Assembly (NCBI RefSeq): GCF_002575655.3
Contig: NC_053040.3
Location: 355,754,267 to 355,818,266, forward strand
Length of the DNA stretch: 64,000 nucleotides
Source: Aegilops tauschii subsp. strangulata
Taxonomy: Eukaryota; Streptophyta; Magnoliopsida; Poales; Poaceae
Direction: 5' to 3'
Positions within the stretch are counted from its first letter, which is position 1, and each line of letters opens with the position of its first letter. Positions 35,485 through 46,591 of the stretch are shown one piece after another. The notes beneath the pieces were generated by a model. That model made no database searches, was not told where the DNA came from, and saw only the letters and a program-made list of their open reading frames with translations. The position numbers were made by a program, and so were the translations under genes.

Positions 35485-38473
35485 TCACTTGAACATGATA
35501 CTCTTCGAGCACTGAGCCTCTATTAAACGAGCGCCTTCTAGGACTTCTTCAAAATACTGCTCGGCCGAGATCTGGCCTACGGCCGGATCCTGAGTTGGAA
35601 TAGCGGTGGCCTCCATCCCTGCCCAGTATGTCTTAACACGGGCAAGAGCCATCCGCACACCCTCTATGCACGCCGACCTCTTTACAGCGTTAATATGCGG
35701 CACAGCACCAAGGAATCGTTGCACTAAACCAAAATAACTATTTGGCCTTGGTCCTTCCGGCCAAAGATGATCCACAACAGACCTCATCGCAAGCCCGGAC
35801 AACCTATGGAGCTCAGCCCACTCGGCCATTTTCTTATTTAACAGCAGCGGACGCATTGGAGCACTGAACTGCGACCAGAACAACTTTTCCACTTCGTGAT
35901 CTTTTTGATGTTTGAAAAACTCAGTCGCATCAGCAGCACTTGTTGCCAAGTCCAAGTACGCGTCTGCAACACTCCATAATTGGTCCAGAGGGGCATACTT
36001 CGGATGTCCGAACTTCGTCCGCAACAGAAAGGGCTTCCCAGCCGTGATATCTCCGGCTTGACGAAGGTCCTCCCTCGCCGCTCTGATTCTAGAGCGGGTT
36101 TCCTTGGCTGCTACCATGGCTTTCTTTAGGTCCGCCGCTTTCGCTTGGCTTTCCTTTTCAAGAAGCTCATACCGGTCGGCGGCATCCTTCAGCTCTACGG
36201 CCATCTTGGCCATTTTATCTTCGCTCCGGCGATGAGCAGCCTGTTCGGCTCTTAACTCTTCGACCGCCTTTAGGGCGGCCGCATCACTTCTCCTGGCTTG
36301 TTCTTTGGCTCGGGCAAGCTCCGCCCGAAGGGTCTCCACGGTGGCAGCTCCATCTGCAGTCACAGCATATTATAAATACAAGCATCATGCTCCTCTTAAT
36401 ATCTGTTAACCACCGGAGAATACATACCCTGTGCCTCGTCAAGCCGCTTGTTTACAAGCACGATGTCGGCATCTGCCGCATCAAGTTGCCGCCTCAGTTC
36501 GGCAAACTCACCAGTCCGGCCAGCCACCGGACCATCAGCCGCCTACACATGAAAGCATCATGATCATCACCTGGGACTATGATTCTCTGTTTGCCGCCTT
36601 TGGACAGCAACCAGAGTCTCAGGGGCTACTATCGGCATAGGGCACACCTAGCGTGTGCGACACCATAAAAAATATATTACTTTGCATACCTCGAAGCCTC
36701 CTAGCAGGCTCATAAAAGCTTCATGCAACCCACTTTTGGCGGATGAAATCCTCTCAACCACCGTACCCATTAAAGTACGATACGCCTCTGAGATAGCCGC
36801 TTGCTCCAGAAGACCAATCAGCACGTCCGATTGTGCACCGGACAGTCCTGGACTCTTTCTGTCGCTCTCCTTGGGAGCCGAATACTCCGGACTTCGGATG
36901 GCCAAAGGGTCACCTTCTGGCCTTCGCGGATAAGGAGAAATCCCCCATGACGACACCTCAGGGTCGTCCGCCTCTTGAGGCGAGGAAACAAGGGGAGGCA
37001 TTTCGCTCTCCATCATCTCCGGAAGAAGATCCCCCGAAGACGGACTCTGTTGAGAAGGGCTACGAGCCGGACTGCAAGATATATGTCTCGGTTATTGTCC
37101 TCAGAGATAAAGCAGGGTATATTTACCAAAGTACTCTTGTTCACTTACAGCTCGGTGGAGGGCTGGCCCCCTTGCAGGCACTGTGCGGCAAGGATGCCCC
37201 CCCGGGGCAGGGCCCCCAGGCGAAGGTTTCTTCCCTCATTTGGAAACCCTCGTTTCCAAGTCTTCAGAGGCGGTCCTTTTCCTACCTTGGGGAGAGGGAA
37301 TTTTAGATTCTTCTTCCCGATTATCCTCCTTAGCGGAGACACTAATTCCCCCGGTTTAGATGAGTAATGCATGAGGCCTGCCTTCGGCTTCTTTATTCCT
37401 AACTTTATCTTCCTCTGATGGCACTTGATAAGGTGCGCGCTCAAGCATCTTGGCTAGTACAGGATCCGGCGAGCCTTCGGGAAGGGGGGCCGAACACCTG
37501 ATCATCTTCGCCTTTTTTATCCAGTCCTGGTCAAAGAGCGATTTTTTTCAGAATGATGTTGTGACAAATAAAAAGACAACATACTCGGCCGCAGAATTAC
37601 TTACGTGGGTATCTGGACGGTTGCAGTTCAGACCCGCATCCTCGGTGGTGTTCGGACACTTTATTTGTGATCCGAAGAACAATCTATACATCTCTTCGAG
37701 CGTCTCGCCGAAGAATTGCTGAATAGTTCGCGGTCCTTCCGGGTTGAACTCCCACATTCGGAGAGGTCGACGTTGGCATGGCAGGACCCGACGAACTAGC
37801 ATGACTTGCATTACCTTGACGAGGCTGACATCTCTCTTGAGGAGATCTCGGATGCGACTCTGCAATGTCGGCACGTCATTAACTGGCCCCCAGTCCAGCC
37901 CCTTGTTGATCCATGACGCCAGTTGTGGCAGGGGGCCCGAACGGAAGGCGGGGGCAGCTACCCACTTAGTACTTCGGGGGGCTGTGATGTAAAACCACTC
38001 TCGTTGCCATAAGTTGGACATCTCCGGGAAGGAACCCTTTGGCCATGGAGCATCGGCGCCTTTTCTTATTATGGCACCTCCGCATTATGCATGTCGCCCA
38101 TCAATCATCTTCGCTTTCACATTGAAGGTTTTAAGCCATAAGTCGAAGTGGGGGCGATGCGGAGGAAGGCCTCACACATGACGATGAACGACGAGATGTG
38201 AAGGATGGAATCCGGAGCCAGATCATGGAAATCAAGCCCGTAATAGAACATAAGCCCTCTAACAAAGGGATCAAGACTAAAGCCTAGCCCTCGGAAGAAG
38301 TGGGAAACAAATACGACACTCTCGTTGGGTTCGGGAGTGGGGATGACCTGCCCTCAAGCAGGCAGCCTGTGCGAGATTTCGGCGGTCAGATACCTGGATT
38401 CTCGTAGCTTCTTGATGTCCTCCTCTGTGACAGAGGAGGCCATACACCGGCCTTGAAGGTTGGATCTGGACAT
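35485..38473 (-). pseudogene. Antisense spliced gene of a Tat-like element (PF04195-type 'putative gypsy type transposon' protein)
   Basis: The gene starts with ATG at 38473 on the minus strand. The first exon holds the conserved plant domain once named putative gypsy type transposon (H-F-F-R-G-L-G-F near 38310, later W-E-F-N-P-E near 37745). It carries one TGA near 38353 and a frameshift near 38160. A clear donor GTAAGT ends it at 37604. Further exons lie near 36680-37016 and 36430-36545, both followed by GTATG donors. The last exon (about 36359 to 35485, after an ACTGCAG acceptor) codes a long E/K/A-rich coiled coil and ends in a stop at 35485. A TATA box sits 103 bp upstream. The function of this protein family is not known to me; its position and orientation match antisense genes reported in Grande-like elements. 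Confidence 0.8.
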
Positions 38474-38575
38474 GATTGAAGATCCAGAGCGCTTAGCCCG
38501 AGCCTTGGGTGTTGGAATCCGAGGTGGGGGAAGAGAAGGATCGAGTGCGAGAAGAAAAGGACAGGCCTTGGCCCC

Positions 38576-38583
38576 TTTATAAA
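38576..38583 (-). promoter_or_regulatory. TATA box of the antisense gene
   Basis: TTTATAAA within CCCTTTATAAAGAGGG, about 103 bp before the ATG at 38473. The position suits an own promoter, independent of the LTR. Confidence 0.5.
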
Positions 38584-39015
38584 GAGGGTGAATATGAAGC
38601 GTCCTCCGCGTGGCTGTTTGGAACTTGCCTAAAATCGAGGAGTCATACCAGCAGGCACGGTTGGGTTACCCACACCCATATTGATGAGGATCCCGTGATA
38701 AGGGGACATGATCTCTGCTTCGACAAGACGTGCCAAGAAAGCCGCCTCGCAATATGTGCAGTAGCTGGTTGAGAAAAACGGTTCGAATAATGACCGGGCC
38801 GTGGCGTGATGTCACGCTATAAAAGTTGTCAGCAGATTAGATTTGTGGAATATTATACTCTCTATGGTGGTATGTGGAATTTGTTTTGCAGAGCCGGACA
38901 CGATCCTCGTGTTCAAAATCTTCTATGGAGTATTCGGAGGAGGAACCCGCCTTGCAATGTCGAAGACAATATGCGCGCCGGACTCATCGTCATTGAAGCC
39001 TGGTTCAGGGGCTAT

Positions 39016-39486
39016 TGAGGGAGTCCTGGATTAGGGGGTCCTCGGACAGCCGGACTATATACTTTGGCCGGACTGTTGGACTATGAAGATATAAGATTGA
39101 AGACTTCGTCCCGTGTCCGGATGGGACTCTCCTTTGCGTGGAAGCCAAGCTTGGCAAATCGGATATGTAGATCTCCTCCCTTGTAACCGACTCTGTGTAA
39201 CCCTAGCCCCCTCCGGTGTCTATATAAACCGGAGGGTTTAGTCCGTAGGACAACAACGATCATAATCATAGGCTAGCTTCTAGTGTTTAGCCTCTACGGT
39301 CTCGTGGTAGATCAACTCTTGTAATACTCATATCATCAAGATCAATCAAGCAGGAAGTAGGGTATTACCTCCATCGAGAGGTCCCGAACCTGGGTAAACA
39401 TTGTGTCCCCCGCCTCCTGTTACCATCTGCCTTAGACGCACAGTTCGGGACCCCCTACCCGAGATCCGCCGGTTTTGACACCGACA
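39016..39486 (+). repeat. 3' LTR of the Tat-like element
   Basis: 471 bp, pairs with 30654-31124. It is preceded by the purine tract TCAGGGGC and followed by the duplication AGGGG. Confidence 0.93.
39221..39228 (+). promoter_or_regulatory. TATA box, Tat-like 3' LTR
   Basis: TATATAAA, counterpart of 30859-30866. Confidence 0.55.
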
Positions 39487-39709
39487 AGGGGGGCGTGCCC
39501 CCTTTCCTTCTCCTCTTCCTCTCCCTTCCCTCTTTTCCCCTCTCCGGAAAAAGTAAAGGGAGTCCAACTAGGATTGGGAGTCCTAGTTGGACTCCTCTCT
39601 TTGGTGCGCCCCCTAGGCCGGCAGCCTCCTCCCCTCCTCCTTTATATACGGGGGAGGAGGGCACGCCAAAGGCACAACAAGTCTTCTCTTAGCCGTGTGC
39701 GGTTCCCCC

Positions 39710-40340
39710 ACTACTAGAGGATGCTGCTAACGCGACACTACGATCCAAGACCCTTCGGCGAAACTGTGTGCGATGACATAATCACAAACGACGGTGTAAA
39801 AAACCGTCAAAAAGGTGCAAAACGTTTGCGATGGAGGATGCATCAAACACGGTTCAGATTTTAGTTGCGTGTGCGATGCAGGGCATACGGTTCAGCTCAA
39901 TTAACTGTTTGCGATAAGGAGGAACAAAAGAAAAGGGCAGCCAGATGAAGGCGTGTGCGATGTACAGCATACGGTTCACTCGGATGAACTGTTTGAGATT
40001 AGAAAACACAAAAGAAACGGTCAGCCAGATCAAAGGTGTGTGTGATATACGGCATGCGGTTCACTCGGATGAACTGTTTGCGTTGAGACAAGAGAACAGA
40101 GACGGTTCAAATGAACAAGATGTGCGTGATACAAGGCAAACAGGTGTGTAATCGGAAACATGTGTGAAGACCGATAACAACACATACGGTTACTGCTAAC
40201 AAGCCGTGTGTGTTGTGAGCATTGCTGGTATACAATTGTGAGTGATTGATGAAAACATCACCGACGGGTTCCATTGTTTAGTCCGTGTGCGATGTGATTT
40301 TCTTTGTCCGCACAACATCTACGCTCTGTCTACAGAGCAT
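39710..40340. repeat. CACTA B terminal repeat and subterminal motif array
   Basis: About a dozen copies of a motif like TGTGCGATG or TTTGCGATG, on a 40-60 bp rhythm (for example near 39765, 39823, 39864, 39905, 39951, 40074, 40286). The array matches the inverse of 23781-24219 up to about 40140, then runs further. CCC at 39707-39709 may be the 3-bp target. Confidence 0.88.
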
Positions 40341-40481
40341 CAACATATATACATAAAAAGATAGCATTGCATAACCAAATTAAGCATACAATTACACAAG
40401 TGACTACACACATAACATTTACACACACCAAAGTAAGCAATTACATGCATACTAAAGTAGGAGAAACGAGGATCTAATCAT

Positions 40482-41201
40482 CTACTTATTTTTGCGACGA
40501 CGCTTGCCATTGCTCTGCTTCCGACTGGATCCCTGGCCGTTTTGGGGAAGGAGGCACTTCCTCTTGTCAATGATCCGCCTGTACATGTCGTAGCTCGTGT
40601 ACGCCTCCTTGGCCGCGTACACGACGTGAGCTTTGTCGTGTTTCTCCATCCAGGCCGAGTGCCAGGCACGCTTGTCCTTGTTGCATGAATCCTTCATGTC
40701 TCTGTAGTAGGGGTCGATGATGGCCTCGGCGAGGTGAACCAGTGAGTCCTTCTCATGCTCCTTGCTGCACTAGATTTTGTATTGGCCCTGGATGTCGACA
40801 AGATTCTGGCAGGCGATGCCTGTATTCTCGAGCGCCATTACATCGTTGGTGATGTCCACCATAGCGAACATGTAGTGGGGGCTGTTGACAAACCTGGCGA
40901 AATGCTCGCAAGGCCTTGTGGCCAGGCAGCAGTGGTAGACGAGGACGTGGTGGTGCACGCACATCTGGGCGATGGCGACCTTGGGACGAGACCTGGGACG
41001 AGCGCGGGTGTACTCAAGGTCGAACCCGACCACCTAGTAATTCTCCACGGCAAGCAACAGCTCCATGATGTGGATGGAGTGCTCCACCCAGACCGGGTCG
41101 TTGGTGTACACCACCGAGAGGTCCATGAACCTTCTGTGGGTGTCCACCATGGCACGCATGGTGAACTGCTGCTCGTTGTCGGCAGCCGCTCGGAGCGCCA
41201 T
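40482..41201 (-). pseudogene. 3'-5' exonuclease-like (DEDD family) gene fragment, two in-frame stops
   Basis: From ATG at 41201 the minus-strand frame runs about 240 codons to 40482, interrupted by TAG after codon 58 (near 41034) and TAG near 40770, with no frameshift. After the first stop comes V-V-G-F-D-L-E-Y-T, matching motif I (D-x-E) of Werner/RNase D-type exonucleases. Then come the A-Q-M-C-V-H-H-H and D-I-T-N-D segments expected downstream. The tail ends in a basic K-R-R-R-K-N-K cluster. Intact relatives would trim RNA or DNA ends, but substrate cannot be told. It lies between the CACTA end and the F-box gene of B and is absent from A. Confidence 0.72.
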
Positions 41202-42047
41202 TGGAGCCGCGCAGGATACCCTCTAAGAATTTCTCGTGGTGGGTGTGCTTCTTGCAATGGTGGGCGCGATCGAAAGGTTGAAGAGACACAAGGGTTAAAT
41301 GGCCGCTGTAATAAATGGGGGCCGGTCGGCCTGTAATCGTCATGTCTTGTCACGATGTTCATACCGGAGGATTCCAGTGCACACTTGACAACACCGCACC
41401 GCACGCGTGGGCTCGAAGAGGCGCCAAATGTATCATCGGTGAGCCTGTTCCCGCGCTACCGCACTGTTTACCGCGCAAGCTTCCCGCCCGACTAGTTTGG
41501 CCACGCGTCGGCTAGAAGAGGGACAAATCATGGGCATTTATTGGCAAAAATCTTTGTAAAAACGAAGTGTGTGGAATGACTTCAATCATAAGTTTACCCA
41601 TGGGTGATGAGGTCAAAGTTACACAGGAGGGTGATGATGGACACTCGAGTGCGATAATTAATTCTGTGCTCTATAGTGCACATGGTGGAAGAAACCAACT
41701 GTGTGCAATAATGTCGAAGATCGCAGTCGAGTTAGCTATACAGATCGTGTGCTGTGAGATCGACAAGGTAAACTGATTCGAGAATGGTTAATAAAATCTA
41801 AGACCATTGCATACTAAGGTCAAAATAGTGCTAGTAATATACGAGTCTCATACGATGCCATTTCAACGATTGTACCACAAAAGCTCGAAATGTTACTAGG
41901 TTCAAATTCCAGAGTTATATGGCTCAAATTCAAAGATTACAAGGTTCAAACTAATATTAGAAATGAAATTCAGCTCGTCATCTACAAACACTCGCATTGA
42001 TCTGCTGAACTTGGATATCAAAGAGGTTCAAACTAATATCACCGCTT
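41202..42047. other. CACTA B spacer
   Basis: No gene is recognised. The plus-strand frame 41567-41776 (69 codons) has no known motif. Scattered GTGTGCGATAA/GTGTGCAATAA-like motifs between 41560 and 41760 resemble the subterminal motif, so this may be an inner extension of that array. Confidence 0.5.
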
Positions 42048-43970
42048 CTAAGTCTGGTTTCGAAACCTCACAATTTTTGCAAAGGGGTCAGCCACTGAGA
42101 AGTCATGTATGGGGTTGACACGATGACTTCCGATTACTTTGTCATCTGAAGTTCCAAAATGGAATTCAGCATTTTTGGAGCCTACTCCATTCTGCCGCAG
42201 GCGCCAGCGCTGATCAACAAACCATTCATTTTTGTGAAGTAAATGTAGGGAAAACCTCATTTCCTTCAGTACCCTTGCTCTGAGAACAAAGAACCTGGCT
42301 AATATAATCTCCGGTAAGGTCCCTCGGTAGGAGTTCAAAGTAATTTCTGAGAGGTGCAGATCTAGGCATTCGACATGATTGTTATATTGTATCACATTAT
42401 CCACCACTAGGCCTAATCTTATCTACAAAAGAAGAAAACGTGTTAGCACCTACATGCAGTTTTGAACATTACTACATGCCTATTTGGTTTGCAGGATTTG
42501 TAAAATGCACTAACATGCCATCTTCGATCTGACATGATTAACATGGGCATTTGATTACATTCTAGAAAAATGTAGCCTTCTTCACAAGAGGTTGCAGTGG
42601 ATGAAAAGTTCCCTAAGAAAACTAGTACAGATGAATCCAAAGGAGAAATGCTTATTGATTGTAACCATATGGATCAAGCAACCTATATGGGTGGGGCATG
42701 TATGTACTGAAATCCTCCAAAAGAACCTTCAGAAATCGTAGTACATTGTCATTGTAAACTTGGAAAAAGGTGTCACAAATTGAACTCCCTTATGGTTAAC
42801 ATTTAACAGGAAAGGAACATCACCTCGATATATAGCTTCTCTAGGCACGGAAAGCATCTCAGGAAATTGACAACTTGCTCTAGTTCGGGGCCGATAGATT
42901 CTAGTGCCAAGACCTTCACTCTGCACAGTTTCGGGGTCAAGCTTGTCGGAATCATTTTCTGAATGACAGACGAACAAACATCTTCAACATTATAAATAAT
43001 GTTAATTTTTAGAAGGAGAGGTAGAAGGCGGCTGTTGTACCTGAACGAGTGTGGATCCAATAACAAGTTCGAAGTATTTGTGAGACGGGTAGCCCACCAC
43101 TATCAATTTCGGCGCAGAAATGACATTGATTCTTGTTGGACCTTCTTGATCAACTACAAGTAATCTCTCATGTGCAAGTGTGTCCTCAATGACCATACCG
43201 TGGTACACATCTTGTGATGTCTTCCCGCCGCACCAGCAAGACACATAAATAGTCCGAAGAGTCATGGAGGTGATTGGGAAGGTACTCAATCCATTGATCG
43301 CCTGAAGCCGAAGGTACTCGAGTGCAGTACAACCACGGAGTAGGCGCTCCATGTCACCATTTGAGAGGCAGACGGCAACGAGCTCGAGGTGCTTCAGTCG
43401 TGGTAGAATAAGAGCGGGCGCGCCATTAAGGGAGGGAAAATGGCAGTTCCTGAACTTGGCGACGCGCAGCATGGGCGCGAGGCGGAGTGCGGACGTTGGC
43501 AGCAACTGCATATTCCCATCATCAAAAGTGAGCTCCTTGAGCTGATCTAGGGCGGGGGATCGGAACCAGACATCAAGCTTGGCTCGGTCCTTGCCGTTGG
43601 AATGGAACTTGCCCATTCTAAGGCCTTTGGTTGGGCCAAGGGGACTGCCAAGGATCTTGGAGAACGCATCCAAGCTTTTGCGATAGCCATGGCAGAGCTC
43701 GTGGGTGTCGATGAGGTCGATAGGGCTGGAGTTCGATAGGGGGCGCCACCACCGGGAAAGGACGGTTGTCCGCGCCCCATATTTGATTGGGGGGAGGGAG
43801 ATGATGACTCTCAACATATCATCGAGGAGGCTGCTGATTCAGTCTAGCCCTGCTGGAGTCGCTTGCGGTTCTAGCTCGCCCCGCCTCCGCTTGTTGGCAG
43901 CCCCGTTCTCCACCTCCAGAGTCTCCTTGTCAGCGGCGCTTTCTGATAGAAATGGGAGTACAGGGAATAT
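42048..43970 (-). pseudogene. F-box/FBD/LRR-like gene (CACTA B copy)
   Basis: The minus-strand frame 43817-43002 is open for 271 codons. It covers most of the F-box (M-L-R-V-I-I-S-L-P-P-I-K) and the leucine-rich region. Upstream the same frame extends to about 43970 but contains TGA at 43839-43841, where copy A reads TTC. A small exon at about 42820-43000 (V-L-A-L-E-S ... C-L-E-K-L-Y-I-E) and the FBD exon at 42048-42407 (E-C-L-D-L-H-L start, A-D-P-F near the end, acceptor TTTTGTAG just before) follow. It is better preserved than copy A but its true 5' exon is uncertain. SCF-type ubiquitin ligase adaptor is the family role. Confidence 0.82.
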
Positions 43971-44196
43971 TTAGTTAAAACAGGGCAATAGAAAAGTGTA
44001 TTGATAACTAGAAGTTATTAGGTAGGAATATAGTAAGAAAAGGGTATAACAATTGGTTGCTTAAATACTACACAATTCATTTTACATTGCTGGGTAAGTC
44101 AACATGCAGATAGTTGAAAAGAAAACTTACTTCGAGCAAAGTCTGGACGGATGATTTTGTCGGGGAAGTTAGCATATATCTCATGATCAGGCCCTT
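43971..44196. other. Upstream flank of the B F-box gene
   Basis: AT-rich, no gene seen. The homology with copy A ends around 43960, where A instead joins a different exon. Confidence 0.5.
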
Positions 44197-44860
44197 TTAT
44201 GTGCAGTCAATTTTAGTGCCAACTTTCAGTACATAAATCTTAGAAATTTCTTTCCAAAAGCAAGTGCCAAAATAGGAGCCACCACGTTCATCAAGTCTTA
44301 CAGTAGCAACGATTGTAAATCCATGGTTTGTGTGCAGTATGACATCTGTGGAGCCTTCATCTATGTAAAGGGAAAAATTGTGCACTACATAATCTGTTGC
44401 ATAGCAAGGGATGTGCTGCAGAAAATGGTAGCATTGTTAAAGAAAATATGGTAACATGCAAATATGGGCCCAAATTGAAAGAACTGTACAACAGTTGAAA
44501 TCGAAGGACAAAAATCTATAATTAAACAGATAGGATAAACATGATGTCATGAAAATATCAGAGTAATTGAAAGAACAATACATCATTAATTTGTAATATA
44601 GAAAGAAGAGGGAAAAATCCCCTTTGACGTATATGGTGCATGTGGCACCTTTTATCCAAATGTAGCAATATTTAGAATATGTTCAGGGAAATAGGCCATG
44701 CCAACCGATTTAGGGTGAGATTGAACATACCGAGCGTGTCCTCAAGTTATCTGGTACGGTGAGACGGAATCTCTGGCGGAAGTCGCAAAGTCCTGAAGTG
44801 TCGGCGCACTATACATTCTATGAATGAAAGAAAATCCACAAATCAGCTTGAATAAAAATG
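44197..44860 (-). pseudogene. B3-like DNA-binding domain fragment
   Basis: Two exon-like pieces on the minus strand. The first, near 44740-44820, follows a TTTCATTCATAG acceptor and in one frame reads R-R-H-F-R-T-L-R-L-P-P-E, like the start of a plant B3 domain. The second (about 44195-44415) reads G-F-T-I-V-A-T-V-R-L-D-E-R-G-G-S, then W-K-E and L-K-V-G-T, fitting the second half of a B3 fold. Each is short and the frame between them is not continuous. The family call is inference; it could be another captured gene. Confidence 0.4.
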
Positions 44861-45595
44861 ATTTCATGGCGATTTCCGCCGGGTGATTAAGGGAGGCAGA
44901 TGAACTGGGATAAGAGATGAGATAATATCTCATTAAATTAGTTACCTTGTCATCCATGAGAAAGAACCCTCAGTACGGCAGATTCCCCAACCGAGCGGAG
45001 CTAGGTCGACCGCGAGCAGCCTCGAGAAAGTCGATGGCGATAGGCGGCGACAAGCGGAAGTGGCGAAATGCGGTGGGCTTTGCCGGCAGCCTGGCGGCGG
45101 CGGCAGGCGTCGAGCTAAGTGTTTACCGCCGCGATAGTTGGTGCCATGGCATAGACGCGGGGGAGCTTGTGCAGGTGTGAATGGGGAACGTACCGGAGGG
45201 GGTGGTGGGCGGGGTGAGGGTTTTTGTGACGTGGGGATGGTGAGCGTTTTATATTTTATTTTTTGAATTGGGTGGTGAGGGTTTTATGTCCCACAAACAA
45301 TTTTGGGGGCGACGGTTTGCTAGAGCGAACCGTGTGTGATTGACGCAACAGGCAAAATGAAAGTCATTGCACACAGTTCCAATTTTGGGAACCGTGTGTG
45401 ATTGACGTACTACCTCCATCCTGGTTTATTGGTCCCCCTTTGTAATTTTTACCAAATTTTGACCAAATATTTAACATACTCAGACATAGATAATAAGTGT
45501 ACACGTACATAAGCATAGTTCAACCATAAGTACATAGTTCAACCGTCCTTAAGCATACTCAAGCGTACATAGTTCGATCCATCCCACATCTCATC
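44861..45595. other. CACTA B spacer with subterminal-type motifs and a possible MITE start
   Basis: The plus-strand frame 44947-45180 is arginine-rich without a known domain. Near 45307-45410 there are two ACCGTGTGTGATTGACG motifs, like those at the CACTA ends. From about 45410, CTACCTCCATCCTGGTTTAT resembles the start of a Stowaway-type MITE, but no matching second end is present. Confidence 0.45.
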
Positions 45596-46591
45596 TCACA
45601 TGCCGGCATGATCCTGAAGCATCTCCAGGTACTCGGCGTACGCGCCGTGCGGCACCCTGTGAGAATACTTCTGCTTGACGGAGCCAACGGCCCGTCCTCT
45701 TGCATGCGCCAGAACACTTACATACGCGTCATGAAGCTTCTGGTTGCAAAATAGGCATCCATAGCCGCCGTTCCAGGTCCTAATACGCCTGTTATGCATT
45801 CCCGCATAAAGCTCCCTTAGGATTTGCCTCTTGTACCTCCTCTGGCCATCTTCATCCTCGATGTCCACATTGTCAGACAACACCTATACAAATAGTAAAA
45901 CAAATTTGGCGTCAAATCAATGATTACATGCCGTGAAGTAGGATTAGGAATTTATTGTTATTTATTTATACATATCCTGAGATTATGGTTCGATTTTTAA
46001 GCACAATCGTCTATGTGCAGACCAATCTTGAAGAAAATAATGGCACAAACATTTGTAGGTCATTCAAAATCAATTGTCAAGTCCTGGGTAGGAATTATTA
46101 GCACGAACACTAACCCTAGTCGGATTACTAGCAGAAATCATTTGCACAGATGAAACAACTAATCACTTATCACCTATACCATTCAAACAATCAATACACT
46201 ACACGGATCTAATGAAACTTACTCAGATTTCATGGATTGGGAGAACATAACCATAGGATTTCTATTCCAAAAAGGGGGAGGCAGGAGTAACCAGACAAAC
46301 CCTATGATCTGTTTGACACATAAATGGGTATATATGACTAACCAGCTGTCCGTCATCGTCGGAGTCATCACCAGAGTGGTCGTCGGAGTCGTCGCCGGAG
46401 TGGTCGTCGGAATCGGTGTGGAACTCCGCCTCTGGCTATGGAAGCTCGACGACGTCGACGATGTCAGGGTGCAGCGATAACTCGCCGGCGGTGACGGCAA
46501 CCTCTGTATCCATCTCCACGCCGTGCTCTGGTGCTTTAGCAGCCCCAGCGTCGCCACTCCCTCCGATGGGGCGCTTCAGCGGCATCCTCAT
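45596..46591 (-). pseudogene. XS-type zinc-finger-like gene, two exons, one stop
   Basis: Exon 1 runs from ATG 46591 to 46343 (83 codons). The N-terminus is like that of the copy-A F-box gene, then there is a tandem acidic repeat D-D-H-S-G-D-D-S near 46370-46420. TAG occurs near 46430. A GT donor is at 46341-46342 and a TATAG acceptor just before 45883; both exon joints are in phase 0. Exon 2 (45883-45596) has R-Y-K-R-Q-I-L-R, then C-L-F-C-N, a spacing with A-H-A-R-G and S-H-R ... A-Y-A-E-Y-L-E that resembles the zf-XS zinc finger of plant SGS3/XS proteins. Such proteins act in RNA silencing, but that role is not shown here. Its first exon is the donor for the chimera in element A. Confidence 0.55.

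Larger units (their letters stand above)
30654..39486 (+). mobile_element. Non-autonomous Tat-like Gypsy retrotransposon with antisense gene
   Basis: Both LTRs are 471 bp (30654-31124 and 39016-39486), start TGAGGGAGTCC and end CCGACA, and differ at about nine positions. The exact 5-bp duplication AGGGG is at 30649-30653 and 39487-39491. Gag and protease are on the plus strand. Reverse transcriptase, RNase H and integrase are missing between about 34290 and 35480. An intron-containing gene on the opposite strand fills the 3' half, as in Tat/Grande-type elements. TCAGGGGC at about 39006-39013 is the probable polypurine tract. A family name such as Laura would be a guess. Confidence 0.92.
29515..39709 (+). 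mobile_element. Truncated Copia LTR, split by a Gypsy element
   Basis: The part 29515-30653 begins TGAAGGAAATATGCCCTAGA and aligns with the Copia LTR at 2645, but is clearly a different subfamily. It resumes at 39492 after the nested Gypsy element, reaches a TATA-like TTTATATAC near 39641, and is cut at 39709 by CACTA element B. The missing end was not found. It may be a solo LTR or the start of a larger element. Confidence 0.78.

Noticed and set aside
40838..41404. 188-codon serine/proline-rich frame on the minus strand
   Set aside because: Out-of-frame reading of the exonuclease-like pseudogene; the correct frame shows the G-F-D-L-E motif.
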